37,639 bases of DNA from Nannochloropsis salina CCMP1776. Taxonomy: Eukaryota > Sar > Eustigmatophyceae > Eustigmatales > Monodopsidaceae. Positions within the stretch are counted from its first letter, which is position 1, and every line of letters starts with the position of its first letter. The notes beneath the pieces are model-generated. The model was not told the origin of the DNA, did no database searches, and saw nothing but the letters and a program-made list of their open reading frames with translations. Below are positions 20,101 through 31,818 of this stretch, piece after piece. The position numbers were made by a program, and so were the translations under genes. The stretch covers positions 897-38,535 of the forward strand of contig SDOX01000115.1 of the NCBI GenBank assembly GCA_004565275.1, in the 5' to 3' direction.

Positions 20101-23100
20101 CATGTGCACGCGCCGGCGTTTGTTTTGGGCACGCCGGTCTGCATGAAGGGAAATGCCCGTGCTTCCCGCTTCGGAAATAATCGCCACCAGCTTCCTCCCC
20201 GCTTGGAAGGCCCGCATTTCTTCGATGTTCACCCGCTTCTGGCTCACGCCCAGGGTCTTGGCCCGACTCACTTGCACAAGCTCTCCGCGCCGATTCCTTT
20301 CCAAACGGCATTTCCGACCCGTGATCTCCGCCACCTGCGTGTGCCCCCCCAACGCTTGGATCAAGTCATCCAGAGGGAACTGTGGGAGCTCCTGCGCCTT
20401 GACTTTGTCGATCAGATACGCCTTTTTGGCCGCATACTGGAAGGTCTCTCCCGCGCTCTGACACACGCCTGCGTCGGGGACGTACTTTCTGATGATATCG
20501 AGGAGGGTCGTCTCTATTCCGCCCAAGTCCTCCTCTTCCTCCCCAGTGGACCCACTACCCTCTGGTTTCCCTCCTGAAGTTTTCCCCACAGCTTTGACCT
20601 TAAGCTCCTTTCCTTCCTCGTCCTCACCATTTCCATCCCCGACGTCAGCGCTTTGACTTTTCCTGGCCCCCAAGCCGCCTTCTTTGACCGGTTTACTCTC
20701 TTCCTCCTCCGATTCCCAATTTGACAGGCCCGACTTTATCCCCCAGGCGTAATTCGGTCGACATCCCCCCCGTCGCTCACGGCCCTCCTCCCTCTTTCCC
20801 CACGGTGATTCAGTTTGCGCGACCCGACGTTGCGCGTAGCGTTTCGCCACCGCCTCGCCCGTTGAAAGCAAACCGATCACCACACATTTGCCGTCTTGGA
20901 TCGCTTTCTTGGCCAGGGCGGTAACGTGGGGGATCTTGGCGGCCACGCAGATGTGCCTGAGGGAGGGAGCGGAAAAAAGGATGTTCATGGAGCAGAGTGA
21001 GTGACCGGCAGGTATGCTTGGCTCGGCGTGCCGATGACGTGCGATTCGTAAGACCGAGGTTGCTATTAAATCACCACACTGGACAGCGAAATAGTCGATA
21101 TTTTTCGTTTGCCATCCTCCTCCTTCGAGCCTCTCAGCTCAGGCGCACTCTCACACGTCCAGGCGTTGACGGTCGTATTCTCAGCCTCATCTCTGGCCGA
21201 TGGACGCCTGTTCCAGAATCTCTTTCGACTTACTATCAAGAGCAGCCACTAACTACCCTCCCACGCACCGAAAGAACCGAAGATGCGCGGACCAAAAATT
21301 TCCACCGAAGGACCTCAGGTGCGCCGCGAGAAGCGGGGGTAAGACTTGGTTCTGAGTCTCGATATAGTATGCGTTTCCTTGGACGAGGTCCGTCTTGGCT
21401 AAATTCATCACTTCCAATACTTCATACCTGGAACGGGAGGGAATGGAAGAGCCGAGGGAGGGAAAGAAAGCAGGGTTCGCATGGGGGAAAGCAGCAAGAC
21501 GCATCTGTTTACATGGAAATCCGAGTAGGGTGAGGATAGTGGGAGGTGGCGCGCTTGCCTCTCCCTACAACTGCCGCCTCCCCCTCGAGGCCAGGGGGCA
21601 TGGAAGACTTCCAGCATGCCGTCGGACCCGGCGTCGCTTTCCTCTTTTCTTTTCCCTCTCGCCGACTTCCCATACCCCATTCACGGCATCGAAGGACGGC
21701 GTCTTCTCGCCGTGTCCTGTCGTTTCGGTACCCATCCCTTTTAAGGGCCCGGTCGGTGTAGCCCTCCGAAACCTGCCACAAACTGCCCCACTACCCTCTG
21801 CTCGAATAGCTCCCGGGAATCCGACGCCGGTGTTTACAGCTTTAACCCCTGAGCCCTCCCTTCTCACATCAGAACCAAACCCCCGACCCCTACCCCTTCC
21901 CCTTCGTACCAGACGCCCACAAGTTTGTCGTATTTGACCCGGAATTCCTCCGCCATGGGCACTTGCTCAATCTTGAAGGAGGTGTCTTGGAAGGAGAGGG
22001 CGCGCGCCGCGTACTTCCCTTGGGATTTCAGGTTCAAGGAGATGAGTTCCAAGGCACCGATGCTTCTTTTGAAGCCACTTTCGTGCAAAAAGGCGTCCAG
22101 GTCCTCGAAAAGAGTCCCGTTCTCCCGACCGTACAGACCCAGCCGGCGCATGTACCTGAAGGAGGGGGGGAGGGAAGGGGGGAGGGAGGGCAGACGGGAG
22201 GGGGAAAGAAGATCAACGGGACGAGAAAGGGCATCGGAACACATTAGAAACGCCGAAAGAGTCACTTTGTGACGGCCCCGATACGGGCGTTAGAGCGCTT
22301 CCTCGAGCGACACAAAGGGCACCTTAAGACGGCACCTCCAGGCATACGGCGCTCAAATCTTTCTTCCCCTTCCATCCCCTCCCTCCCTCATTCCCTCCCT
22401 CCCTCCCTCCCTCCCTCCCTTCCTCCCCTGTCCCCCCCCCCCCCCTACGTACGCTAAATTTTCCAAAGAGCTGGCCCCCGTCGCACTCACGTAGCAGACC
22501 CGCGCCCGGGGCAAGCGTTGCTGGATCTCCTCCACGCTGAGCGCCGTCTTGCTGCTCTTTTCGTTCCCTCCTGCGCGCTTGGACGGATCCTTCTCGGGTA
22601 GAAGTTTCTTGGCTTTGTGGCCTGGATAAAAGGAAGGGAAGAAAGGGAAGGGAAGGAAGGGAATGAGTCCGTAACGCCCGGGTCGGCACTCCAACCCCCC
22701 CCTCCCTCCCCCCCTCCCCCTCCCCCTCGTCCACACCCACCCTCATCGAAGACCATGACCCCATTGAATTCCTCCCCCCCCGCCTGCGCCCAGACCACCA
22801 GCTGGTCCACCCGCGTCATCCCGCTCTCCAGCCGGGTCTTCCCCACGGAGGTAGTGTAGGTCACGAAGACGATCCCCTGGAAGTGCCGAAGACGCGCGTC
22901 GTCGTAGGCAAGCGTGTTCAGGCTCACGGTGGGGATAAAACCGGCGCCAATGTCCAGCAAATCCCGCTGGGCATCCACGTACAGGTCGTTGGAGACGGAG
23001 AACCAGAAATGTTTCCGACGACCGCGCAGCCAATTTTCCAGGATCAATCCCGCGATGGTCCGGCCTTTGCCCACGCCGGCTGGGAAAACGTGAGGTCACG

Positions 23101-24719
23101 GGCGACAGCGAAGGTGGGGGCGGACACGGGCAAGGGAGAACACGATGAGGGTGGGGTCGGCCATAATAGCCATGGGACATGACAAAAGCTACCCGGATCT
23201 GTTCTCGGATCGGTCACGGCCTCCCTCCCTCCCTTCCTCCCTTACCGCCGTCGCCGATGAAAAACCCGCCCACCTCCTGTCCGTTCACGAGGTTTTTTTC
23301 GTGCTGCTGGGACGCATAGACGATGGATTCCAACTGGGCGCTCGAGAGGAGCCCCGCGTCGATGGCAGCCTGCATGCCCGGGTGCAAGACGTACCAGACG
23401 TCGGGAGGCGTGGCCCGCGCAAGGACGGATGTCTCCACAATCTTACCCGGATGAGGCCGGCCCAGGTGCAGTTTTTGGGGCCTGTAAGCGGTGAACACCT
23501 CTGAGACTTCGCCCCCTTCCTTTTCCGGGAGCTCCTCGCCGGCGGCGTCTTCCTCCTCCTCCCCCTCCCCCTCCTTCCCCTCCTCCCCCTCCTTTCCCTC
23601 CTCGACCACCACCAGTTCCGCCTCCGATTCGGACTCCTCCACCACCACCTTCGATGACCTTCCCTTTCTAACGACGTCCCCCTTCTCCTCCACCTCCCCC
23701 ATCCGCTTGCGTTTCGACCGAGTCAGACGCCCTCCTGCCTCCTCACCCTTTCCCTCCACCTCCTCCGCCTTCACGCCTGCGCCTGGGACGCGGGCCTTGC
23801 CCTTCTTTCTCCCCATCCCCGGGCTCTTTTCCTCCTGTTCCTTCCCTTGCGTGTTTACGCCTTTCACCCGGTCGTCCTCAAAGTTCCCTTTCCCGGCCGC
23901 CACCCGCGCGGAGGGGGCGTTCCGATCCGCTCCCTGCGCGACACTCGAACGCCGGGAGGAGCGCCGGGGCCGGCTGCGGTTGCTCTCGTCGCTCAAAGGC
24001 AGTCGCTGTAAGGCCAACGAGATCGAAAGTGGGAGGCTGGAAGGTGAATGATACGTGTCCGGGGTCCTTTTACAACGAGATCGAAAGTGGGAGGCTGGAA
24101 GGTGAATGATACGTGTCCGGGGTCCTTTTACAACGAGATCGAAAGTGGGAGGCTGGAAGGTGAATGATACGTGTCCGGGGTCCTTTTACAACGAGATCGA
24201 AAGTGGGAGGCTGGAAGGTGAATGATACGTGTCCGGGGTCCTTTTACAAGCGTCTGCCCAACATCCCCCCTTGCCTCGGCTTACCTCCTCGCTTGCTTCC
24301 GTGACTACCTCCTTCTCAGGCGGTGTCACGGCATTGCCATTGCCTGCGCCTTTTGCCCCGCTGGGAACTCGTTTACGCTTCCCCCCAGCCGCCGGGGCGG
24401 CGGCAGTGGCCTCTTTGTCCTTCAACGAAGCTGCCTCCGCGGCTGCCGCCTCCATTTTTGCAAGGCTCGCGGCCAAACGAGCCGCTTCTGCGGCCTCTGC
24501 GGCCGCTTCTTCTTCCTTTTTTCGAACCATTTCCGCCTCTTCAGCCTTGCGTTGCCTGTGTGATTGCGTTTTCAAGGGGTGCAGGCAGACAGGTTGGGAA
24601 GCGCACATGGTTTCATGCCTCTCTGCCTCGGGCACTTACGTTTCCCGTGCTTGATAAGCCGACTTGACGAGGGTCTCTACATCCATTTCCAGGAGCGCGT
24701 CATCATCATCACTAGCCAT
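17124..24719 (-). CDS. SBNO-like: Strawberry notch (SBNO/FORGETTER1) family helicase
   Basis: DExD/H-type nucleosome and transcription regulator. Ten exons join in phase to 1,894 aa: 24640-24719, 24285-24555, 23246-24005, 22741-23079, 22453-22621, 21910-22155, 21269-21427, 20023-20956, 19874-19927, 17124-19796. The N-terminus is Ala/Glu/Lys coiled-coil-like and acidic. The core begins KLHLGRPHPGKIVETS and IVYASQQHE, then GDGAGVGKGRT (Walker A, residues 372-378 across a splice), SVSNDLYVDAQRDLLDIGA, VFDEGHKAK (Walker B about 482-485; most family members have DECH), CYVSATGAS, NFWSAHLRFFR, GKCVVIGLLSTGEA, SEAGSTGISLHADRRAQNKR and QLGRSHRSNQVSG (motif VI, about 974-986). The SBNO-specific C-terminal domain (LGALTQGDRMA) follows. 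A tail of several hundred extra residues ends with a PIP box (1843-1850) and a SUMO-interacting motif (1890-1894). Nuclear. Confidence 0.95.
17127..17282 (-). other. C-terminal PIP box and SUMO-interacting motif of SBNO
   Basis: Codons 17259-17282 encode QRSITQYF, which fits the PCNA-interacting consensus Q-x-x-[ILM]-x-x-aromatic-aromatic exactly. Codons 17127-17141, the last five before the stop, encode IIDLT, the same core as the VIDLT SUMO-interacting motif of PIAS proteins, preceded by Cys-Glu. Thirty-nine residues separate them. Function is inferred from the motifs only. Confidence 0.75.
24015..24246 (-). repeat. 58-bp perfect tandem repeat, four units, in SBNO intron 2
   Basis: Units start at 24015, 24073, 24131 and 24189 (caacgagatcgaaagtggga…). 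All four read the same, and the array runs to within 10 nt of the 3' splice site of exon 3 (exon starts at 24005). It makes up most of the 279-nt intron. Confidence 0.97.
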
Positions 24720-25644
24720 TATCAGGCCAGCTCGACGAGGAACAGACTGTTGGAGTCTGCCGAGAAAAAAATTTGAGAGGTGCTGTGAACATTTCAAAGA
24801 AAGAAAACGGGACGCGAAGGAGCAATAAATGAAAAATATAATTGAAAATGAGGGTGATTCCCCAGCATCCCCAGAAATTCAAGATTAAGAGAAATATGAG
24901 CGGTGAGAATCTTTTGGGAATGCCAATTTTATTCCACAGAGCCTGATATTTTGCCATCCGGGAGGCAGGCAAGGAGGAGGCGTGCCAAATTCGTACGGGC
25001 AATCCCCCGCCACTTTTTTACCCCGAAAACACAAGGTACAACAACGCACCCAAAAGCCTTGTATGAGAGAAATGCCTTGTGAATTACATGAGAAACCCAT
25101 TTTGCACCAGCATGATTTAAAACGCGGTGCGATGGGCTGAAAATTGTCTGGTATATTTACCCGCTACTCGGCCCTCCGACCTGCGGAGATGAAGAGGACG
25201 AAGAACGAGGCACGAGGAAGCAAGGAGGACCATAATTATTGGAAACACCCACCATGTTGTCCCGGAAATGCAAGAATCACCAGATTGATTCGACATGAAG
25301 CTTGTCACACTTTTACACCCCTCGGTCTCCTGGCTCGAAAACGTCTCGTTGGGTATAAAATTGTCCTGGCCATATTGGTGCTACCTCATTTCGCCTTGTC
25401 AAGAGAGCTGCAGTGAAACTCTAGTGTTCCTTGGTATCCTTTTGAATACATGATAAGAATTCTAACATGCTTCTCTCTTCTCCTTTCTCTCTCCCCCCAG
25501 TAGCCACAGGAGGAAGGTCATTCGCAGTACTTATGCCTTCTTTCCAACCAGCAAGTTCAGCGCATTACCGCTAGGAAGCTGATACTTCGAGCTTCGCACG
25601 AGCCCGGGCTGCATGCTTCTCTGTCACCATTTTTATTGAAAGCC
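24720..25644. other. Divergent promoter region SBNO / coiled-coil gene
   Basis: About 925 bp, AT-rich, between divergent start codons. A pyrimidine stretch ending ctctccccccag at about 25499 could be the 3' splice site of a 5'-UTR intron of the coiled-coil gene. No further gene seen. Confidence 0.5.
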
Positions 25645-28600
25645 ATGTCATTGTTGCAAGAAGAAGCCTTGAAGGCCCTCAAGCTTGTGAAGGCTGACTT
25701 GGATGCCACCAAACGTGTAAAGCAACAGGTAAAGGTCTATGCTTTTCGACTTGGAAGACCGAGGGCGCTCTATCTCTTCCTTCGCAAACCTTGATGTCAC
25801 GACTGTGCTCGGCGACACACCCCGCTTTGGGCGCCAGGGACACGTCCTGGGTCCCTACATACCGCCAGTCCAACGTACCCGCTTACTGCCGGCTTTCCCC
25901 TCCCTTCCCTTCATGCCTCCTCTCCCCCCAGCTGATAGCGGCTGTGGAAGGCAAGGACGCAGAACTCGCCACGTTACAAGGCCAGGTCGATGCACTGAAA
26001 CTGGAGGTGCAATTCCTTTCCTCCATGGGGAAGGAGGGAGGGGCTGCCCTGGGTGCGCCCTCGGAGGAGGAGAACGGTGAGTAGGACGAGGAAGGGAGGA
26101 AGGGAGGTTCAAAGCGGGGAGAGCGGCGCCCGGCCCCGAATAAGACACGAATATGCCCCGACTTTCTTTCGGAGGCGCAATGATTGGAGTTTGGATGGGG
26201 TGGAAGGTGTGATGGGCCTCGTCTCTCGTACCCATGCACCAGTCTCCCACCCTCACCTTCCCCTCCCTCCTCCTTCCCCTCCCTCCCTCCCTCCCTCCCT
26301 CCATCCCTTCAAACTCTCCCTCTTTCTTCCCGCTTTCAGTTCTCCACCGACGCCTGGAAGCCTTGGAGAAGGAAAAGAGCGAGTGGATTCTCGACCGCGG
26401 GTCTCTTCACGCCCAAGTCGAAGCCCTTCGCGAACAGGTGGCGAGGGAGGGAGGGAGGGAGGGAGGGAGGGAGGGAGGGAGGGAAAGAGAGGAGACCGGT
26501 CAGGGCCTTACAAATTTCTCACGTTATTGCACGCCAGGTGGAAGCCCTTGGATCTCATGGTTTAGCTGGCATGTCGTCCTCCCCCTCTTCCTCCCTCCCT
26601 GCCTCCCTCCCTCCCTCCCTCGCTTCCTTGAGCACGGGAGCGGACAAGATGGGGAGGGAAGGGGAGGTGTCCCTCCGCGCAATGGAGGTGCGACACAACA
26701 ACGAGAAGAAAGTGCTTTCTTCGCAGGTGAAGCGGTTGGAAAGGGAGCGGGAGCAGGCCTTGGAGACAGTGAGGGCGGTGGAGGAGGCGGGAAGGAGGGA
26801 GAGGGAGGTGTGGGAAGGGGAGCTGAAGAGGGTGGAGGAGGCGGGAAGGAAAGGGAGAGAGGAGGGGGAGGAGCGAGAAAGGCGATTATTGGAGGAGAAG
26901 GACGCGTGGATGAGGGAGAGGGAAGGGTTGAGGGAGGAGGAGGAAGGGGGGGCGACCGCGTTGATGAGGAAGGAGGGGGAGGAGGAGACGGAGAGAACGA
27001 GGGGAGACATTGCTAGCGAGGAGAGAAATAGGGAGGCCGTGGTTGTGATGGAATTGGAGGCATTGCGGAGGCAGGAAGAGGAATGGAAAGCGGAGAGGGA
27101 GAGGCTGATACGAGAGGGAGAAGAGAGAGAGAGGGAGGCTGTGATGAAATCGGAGGCGTGGCGGAGGCAGGAAGAGGAATGGAAAGCGGAGAGGGAGAGG
27201 CTGATACGAGAGGGGGGCGAGAGAGAGAGGGAGGCTGTGATGAAATTGGAGGCGTCGCGGAGGCAGGAAGAGGAGTGGAAAGCGGAGAGGGAGAGGCTGA
27301 TGCGAGAGGGAGAAGAGAGAGAGAGGGAGGCTGTGATGAAATCGGAGGCGTCGCGGAGGCAGGAAGAGGAATGGAAAGCGGAGAGGGAGAGGCTGATACG
27401 AGAGGGGGAAGAGAGAGAGATTGAGGCTGTGGCGAGGGAGGATCGATGGAAGGAAGGAGAGGGAAAGTGGCGCGAAAGGATTGAGGAGCTCTCACGGGAG
27501 AAGGTGTGGGCCCAGGAGCAGCTCTCGTACCTGCAGGCCGTGGTGGGGGCGGGAAAAGAGCGGGAAAAAGTCAAGGAGGAGGAGGTCCAAACCCGGGTGA
27601 GGGATTTGGAGGGTGCGTTGGCCGGGAAGGAGAAGGAGATGGAGGTGCTAAGGGGCCAACTCCGAGACGCGGAGGGCGTCGTGGAGGAGAAAGAGAGGGC
27701 GATGAGAGCCTATGAAGACGAGAAGGCGAGGGAGGAGGGGGGCGAGAAAGGGAAGGAGGGCGGGGAGGAGGAAGGGGTGTGGAGGGCGCGGGTGACGTTG
27801 TTGGAGACGGCGTTGGCACAGGCGAGGAAGGACAAGGAGTCACTGGTGATTGATCGGAAGGTGAGAGGGAGGGAGGGAGGGAGGGAGGGAGGGAGGGAGG
27901 GAAGGGGAGGGAACAGCGCCAGGTGCGGGCAAGGCTCGTGATCAGGAAGGCAGGGTCCGAGATGCTGGTCTTATCCGAAGAGTATAGCACCGATCAAGCC
28001 CACGTTTCGCTCCTCTCCCTCCCTCCCTCCCTCCCTCCCTCCCTCCCTCTTTTCCTTCCCTCCAGCTATCTGATCCAGGACAAGGTGGCTTCTCTCCCCA
28101 CCGGGTGCACCCCCGGAGTCCAATTGCTGGGCCTTCGGCCCGAAATCAAGGACGGCTTTGTCGTCCTCCTCCTCCCCATGCTCCGCCACGCGCGCCCGGA
28201 GCTAGACGTTTTGGTAAGGGCTGGAGGGAGGGCGGGAGGGAGGGTGGGAGGGAGGGCGGGAGGGAAGGGACGGGCACGTGCGCGCGCGCTAAAGGTGGCA
28301 TTGACCTGATTTGCGCCCTCCTCTTGTCTTTACGAAAGCTTTCCTTCCTTGACCACCGTCACCCTGAGACCCCTTTCCCTTTCTCCCTATCGAGTGGTCC
28401 CATGCCTCTGGGATACTGCCTGTCGCCCCCCCCCCTCGCTTACCTTCTCTTTCCCTCCTGTATCCCCTTTCCTCCACCCAAAACACAGGCCCACAGTCGC
28501 GGCAGTCCTTCCCATCCTGGAGGCTACGACCTCCGCATCAAAATTCTAAATTTGGAAAAAAACCCGAGTATGCCTTCGGCTCCACCGGGCCCTGCGTCCA

Positions 28601-29571
28601 GGCCGTCGGAGCCTGTGGAGGAAATGGAAGAGGCGGGGGCGGAGGGCGGGAAGGAGGGTGGGGGCATCGGAGGAAGCGGAGACAGCCAAGTCGGGGAGCC
28701 CCCGGATAGAACGGGCAAGGTGGCTGGGTCTTCGTCATCGTCCCAATCCCCCATGACAAAGCAAGCCCCCTCCCCCCTTGCCTCGTTCTCCTCCCGCTTC
28801 CGCCTCCCCTCTGGCAACCGCCCGGCTCGGCCTTTACCTTCTTCGCCTCTGGACAAGCCTGGGGACCCTCCCTCCCTCCCTTCCTCCCTCGGCACCACCA
28901 CCCTGACCTCCTCCCTCTTCGAGGGCAAAGGCTTCGTCGAAGTCATGCGCAGCCTGAGGGGCCTCCCGAGGCTTTCCATGGCCGCCTCCGGCAAGGCAAC
29001 GTCCTCCCCGCCCGCCTCTTCACACGTCCCTCCTCCTCCTCCTCCTCCTCCTCCTCCACCGCCCACACCTACCAGCCCGGTAGGGCCTCGTACACCCTCT
29101 CTCCCTCCACCTCTTGCGGCGACCGGCTCCACAACCGGGAGCAGTTACCTTAAGGGGGAGGATCGGGACAAGGAAGTCGATGTGGGGAATGGGGGGGGGC
29201 CGGGCCCTTCCAAAGCCCTGGCTTTCTCCTTCCACCGTCCTTCCTCCCCCTCCTCAATGCATTCGAGCCCGGCGTCGGTGCGAGAAGAAGCACAAAATCA
29301 GGTGCCTCGACCGTGGGGGACAGCTACTTCCGCTCTCTCTTTGGCACCCCCCACTTCGTCCCCCCCCCCGTCCTCCCCCTCCTCCTCTCCCGGGTCTTTT
29401 CCGGCGCACCGGGCTCCTGCCTCGAGTGTCCTAGCCTCCCCACCCATCTCGATTGGAAGGAGTGGCAGTCTAAGCAGCAGTAAGGGTCGAAGGCTTTTGG
29501 CCCATTCGATTGAAGAGCGTTTGGTGGCCTTGCAGCAAAAAGAGAGAAAATTGGAAAAGGCAGACAAATAG
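25645..29571 (+). CDS. Long coiled-coil protein of unknown function
   Basis: Not recognised. Proposed exons: 25645-25728, 25932-26076, 26340-26437, 26538-27860, 27923-28003, 28079-28213, 28489-29571 (TAG), 982 aa in phase. The start MSLLQEEALKALKLVKADLD and the next two exons are heptad-like coiled coil. Exon 4 (residues about 110-550) is almost entirely Glu/Arg/Lys coiled coil, including four 32-residue repeats (RRQEEEWKAERERL). Residues about 578-645 look globular (DKVASLPTGC, LLGLRPEIKDGFVVLLLPML, YDLRIKILNLEK), followed by a Ser/Pro-rich region and a final helix (IEERLVALQQKERKLEKADK). A motor-adaptor, golgin or cytoskeletal scaffold is possible but unproven. The exon 5 donor (CAC|GTTTCG) and exon 6 acceptor are the least certain junctions. 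Introns are filled with GGGA and CCCT tracts. Confidence 0.75.
26444..26484 (+). repeat. (GGGA)n tract after a 5' splice site
   Basis: About ten GGGA units begin 6 nt after the donor at 26438 of the coiled-coil gene. Similar tracts follow donors at 27861 and 34854. The run is able to form G-quadruplexes. Confidence 0.9.
27057..27440 (+). repeat. 96-bp coding tandem repeat, four units (32 aa)
   Basis: GGAGGCAGGAAGAGGA recurs with a 96-bp period. Each unit encodes a 32-residue charged helix containing RRQEEEWKAERERL and EREREAV. Divergence is only a few substitutions per unit. Confidence 0.93.
28016..28049 (+). repeat. (CCCT)n tract before a 3' splice site
   Basis: About eight CCCT units lie 15-60 nt upstream of the candidate acceptors at 28065 and 28078 in the coiled-coil gene and serve as an extended pyrimidine tract. 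Confidence 0.9.
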
Positions 29572-30567
29572 TAGCCATTGCGTGCAAAAGAACAAATCAA
29601 CCGCTGTAACAACGCCCTATAGCTGACCGTCGCGACATTTATTGTATCTATTAGAAATGAAGCTATCCTGTGCCCTTACAATTGGTATCGATAAATCCCG
29701 TCCTCGCAGGGCATACATGCACAAACCAGTACCTGAATGATCGGGGTCCTCCCTTTTTCTGACTTGTCGAAGCTCAATTTTCCTCCACCCCTTTGTGTTG
29801 TCGATATCTTCTCTTCATAAACCAGAGGTGAATGAGTGCTCTTAACGAGCGTTAAAGGGCAAAGTTGATCGAGTCATCGGCTGTAGTGGCTATGCTATAC
29901 TCTTGTAACAGCGTAAAATCAAACGTGTTGCGAATTCTTTACTTCATTTAGAAAAGATGAGAATGAATAACATGGATCAATGCCATGCAGGACAAATCTA
30001 TTTTCACAGACAAAGTCCACTTGTGACTACGCATCTTGTCGAGCATAACTTTGTTACCCAATTTGACGTGGTTTCTCAAATTCCATATAGTCCACTCATT
30101 CATTATCGAGGTGCCTATTATGTCGTACAATAAGAGAGACATTTTCAACTTATGACATTTTGACAGGAAGGACTGAGACGCGTAGCATACAAATTGCAGA
30201 CAGTGAATAAGCTGTCTGCTCGTGACCCGTCTCCCCAAAGGCGACCCGGATGTGGAACCGACGCGAGCAGCCCGCCATCCGGTACCCAAAGCTTTTGTCG
30301 TGCCGTAAAGCTTGTGATGAGACAACACGGTGAGCAGCTGAACACCATTCATTAGCCTGAAGTAGTCACTACGTGGTGGAAAGGGTACTAATCAAACGCC
30401 GGGGCGTTCAAGGTGCAATCTAATGCGTCCAAGATACCAAGTATTTGCGAGGAGGTTGTTCCTGCTTTCCGACCACCCACCATGGCCGCCACCATTTCCT
30501 CTCCTTCCACATCTCATTCCCCAATCTTGCTCCTTTTCACCCACACCAAAATAGCACTAACAATCGC
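29572..30567. other. Intergenic region upstream of NOP53
   Basis: 3' region of the coiled-coil gene and promoter region of NOP53. A 134-codon open frame on the minus strand (29948-30352) shows no domain and an ordinary composition. No gene called. Confidence 0.45.
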
Positions 30568-31818
30568 ATGGGTCGACTGGATAGTGCCCGTAAGGGCAAT
30601 ATTGCTCGGAAGCGTCGCCTTCAGGCGGTGGCGGAGGAATTTGAGGCAGACCGGGCTCTGCAAGTTGAGGAGTCTCTGGACGCCGCGAAGCCGGACGAGG
30701 ATCTATTTTTCGTAGATACCAGCGCTGATACCAGTTTGCCGGCCACGCGAAGCAAGGCTGAAAAGCGTCGGCGCTTCTTTAGTGAGAAAGTGAGCTCTGT
30801 GGCAATGCCCTCTGAGCATCTAGTCAAAGCAGTACAGCGTATCGTCAAAAGTCAACAAAAAGAGAAAAAGGTCAAACTTGACAATGGTAGAACAGGGAAA
30901 ACCAGTTTTCATCGACAGTCGAAAGGAAAGGTCGAACAACAGGGTCTTTACGATATGTGGGATGCAGGAAAGGGAAGCACAGGAGGGAAGGGCAAAAGCA
31001 AGAAGGGGAAGAAACATGAAGGCCCCCCCGTCCCTAAATCCAAAAAGCGGCCATTGAAACTGCCTCTTGCCTCTACATTGCCACTGATCGAGCGGCCGCT
31101 AGGAGGGCAGTCATACAATCCTCTAGCAGAGGACCATCAGCAGGCATTGGTGGCTGCGGTGTCGGTGGAGGAGAAGCGGAAAAAAGCGTTGGAAAAACTT
31201 AAAGCACCGCTCAGTGTCATGAGTGAGGAAACGAAGGCGCTGATATTGAGCGATTCTGAGAGCGATGCGGAGGAAGAGGAGGCAGTGGAGGAAAGGAGCG
31301 ACGGGGATGCAGGCGTGGCAACGAAGCGGATGTTGAGAAGGAAGGGGAAACAGACCAAGGCGGAGAGGAACAAACAACGGCGCCGAAAGATCCAGGAGCA
31401 CGAAGCCGCGTTAGAGAGAGAACGGAAGCACCTGCTGCAAGAAGCTTCCAGGGCGCAAGAATACGCCAAGGCCCTTCGTCGACGAGAAGCCGAAGCAGGA
31501 GGCGCGAAGAGGAAGCGGCAGACGGATGACCAGAACGTCCCGAAAACCCACCGAAGCCAGCACTTTGTTCCCCGAGATCTACCCCGGGAGAAAGTGGTGC
31601 TACCCATGGATAAAAATCCCATGCAGGCCCCGTCTTTTCCTGTTCCTCTTTCCGATGAATTGGGGGGCAGCCTGCGGACTGTGCGGACGAAAGGCAATTT
31701 GGCGTCCGAGACCCTGGTGTCTTTGCAAAAAAGGGGACAGTACGAGGTCGTGCCGCAACGAAAGAGCGCTCGACCAAAGCAGCGGGTTAAATTTGTGGAA
31801 AAAGTAAGGGGAGAATAG
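30568..31818 (+). CDS. NOP53: Ribosome biogenesis protein NOP53 (GLTSCR2/PICT1)
   Basis: Nucleolar 60S assembly factor that recruits the Mtr4-exosome for 5.8S/7S pre-rRNA processing. Single exon, 416 aa, chosen from ATG 30568, where the family-like basic start MGRLDSARKGNIARKRR begins; the frame is open further upstream without an ATG. Family signatures: DEDLFFVDT (43-51; human EKLFFVDTG), QGLYDMWDAG (125-134; human FYDLWA), GGQSYNPLAEDHQQAL (179-194; human GASYNPSFEDHQTLL), a highly charged basic/acidic helical region (250-315) and the C-terminal LSDELGGSLRTVRTKGN (361-377; human LTDSLRTLKPEGN), ending in a basic KFVEKVRGE. A poly(A)-like AATAAA lies at 31952-31957. No introns are visible. 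Confidence 0.95.
   Translation: MGRLDSARKGNIARKRRLQAVAEEFEADRALQVEESLDAAKPDEDLFFVDTSADTSLPATRSKAEKRRRFFSEKVSSVAMPSEHLVKAVQRIVKSQQKEKKVKLDNGRTGKTSFHRQSKGKVEQQGLYDMWDAGKGSTGGKGKSKKGKKHEGPPVPKSKKRPLKLPLASTLPLIERPLGGQSYNPLAEDHQQALVAAVSVEEKRKKALEKLKAPLSVMSEETKALILSDSESDAEEEEAVEERSDGDAGVATKRMLRRKGKQTKAERNKQRRRKIQEHEAALERERKHLLQEASRAQEYAKALRRREAEAGGAKRKRQTDDQNVPKTHRSQHFVPRDLPREKVVLPMDKNPMQAPSFPVPLSDELGGSLRTVRTKGNLASETLVSLQKRGQYEVVPQRKSARPKQRVKFVEKVRGE

Noticed and set aside
29948-30352. 134-codon open frame on the minus strand upstream of NOP53
   Set aside because: No recognisable domain, no homology that I can recall, and it overlaps the likely NOP53 promoter.
30308-30365. Box C/D snoRNA candidate (GTGATGA … CTGA)
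   Set aside because: Terminal stem of at most two pairs and no clear C'/D' pair or rRNA guide that I can show.
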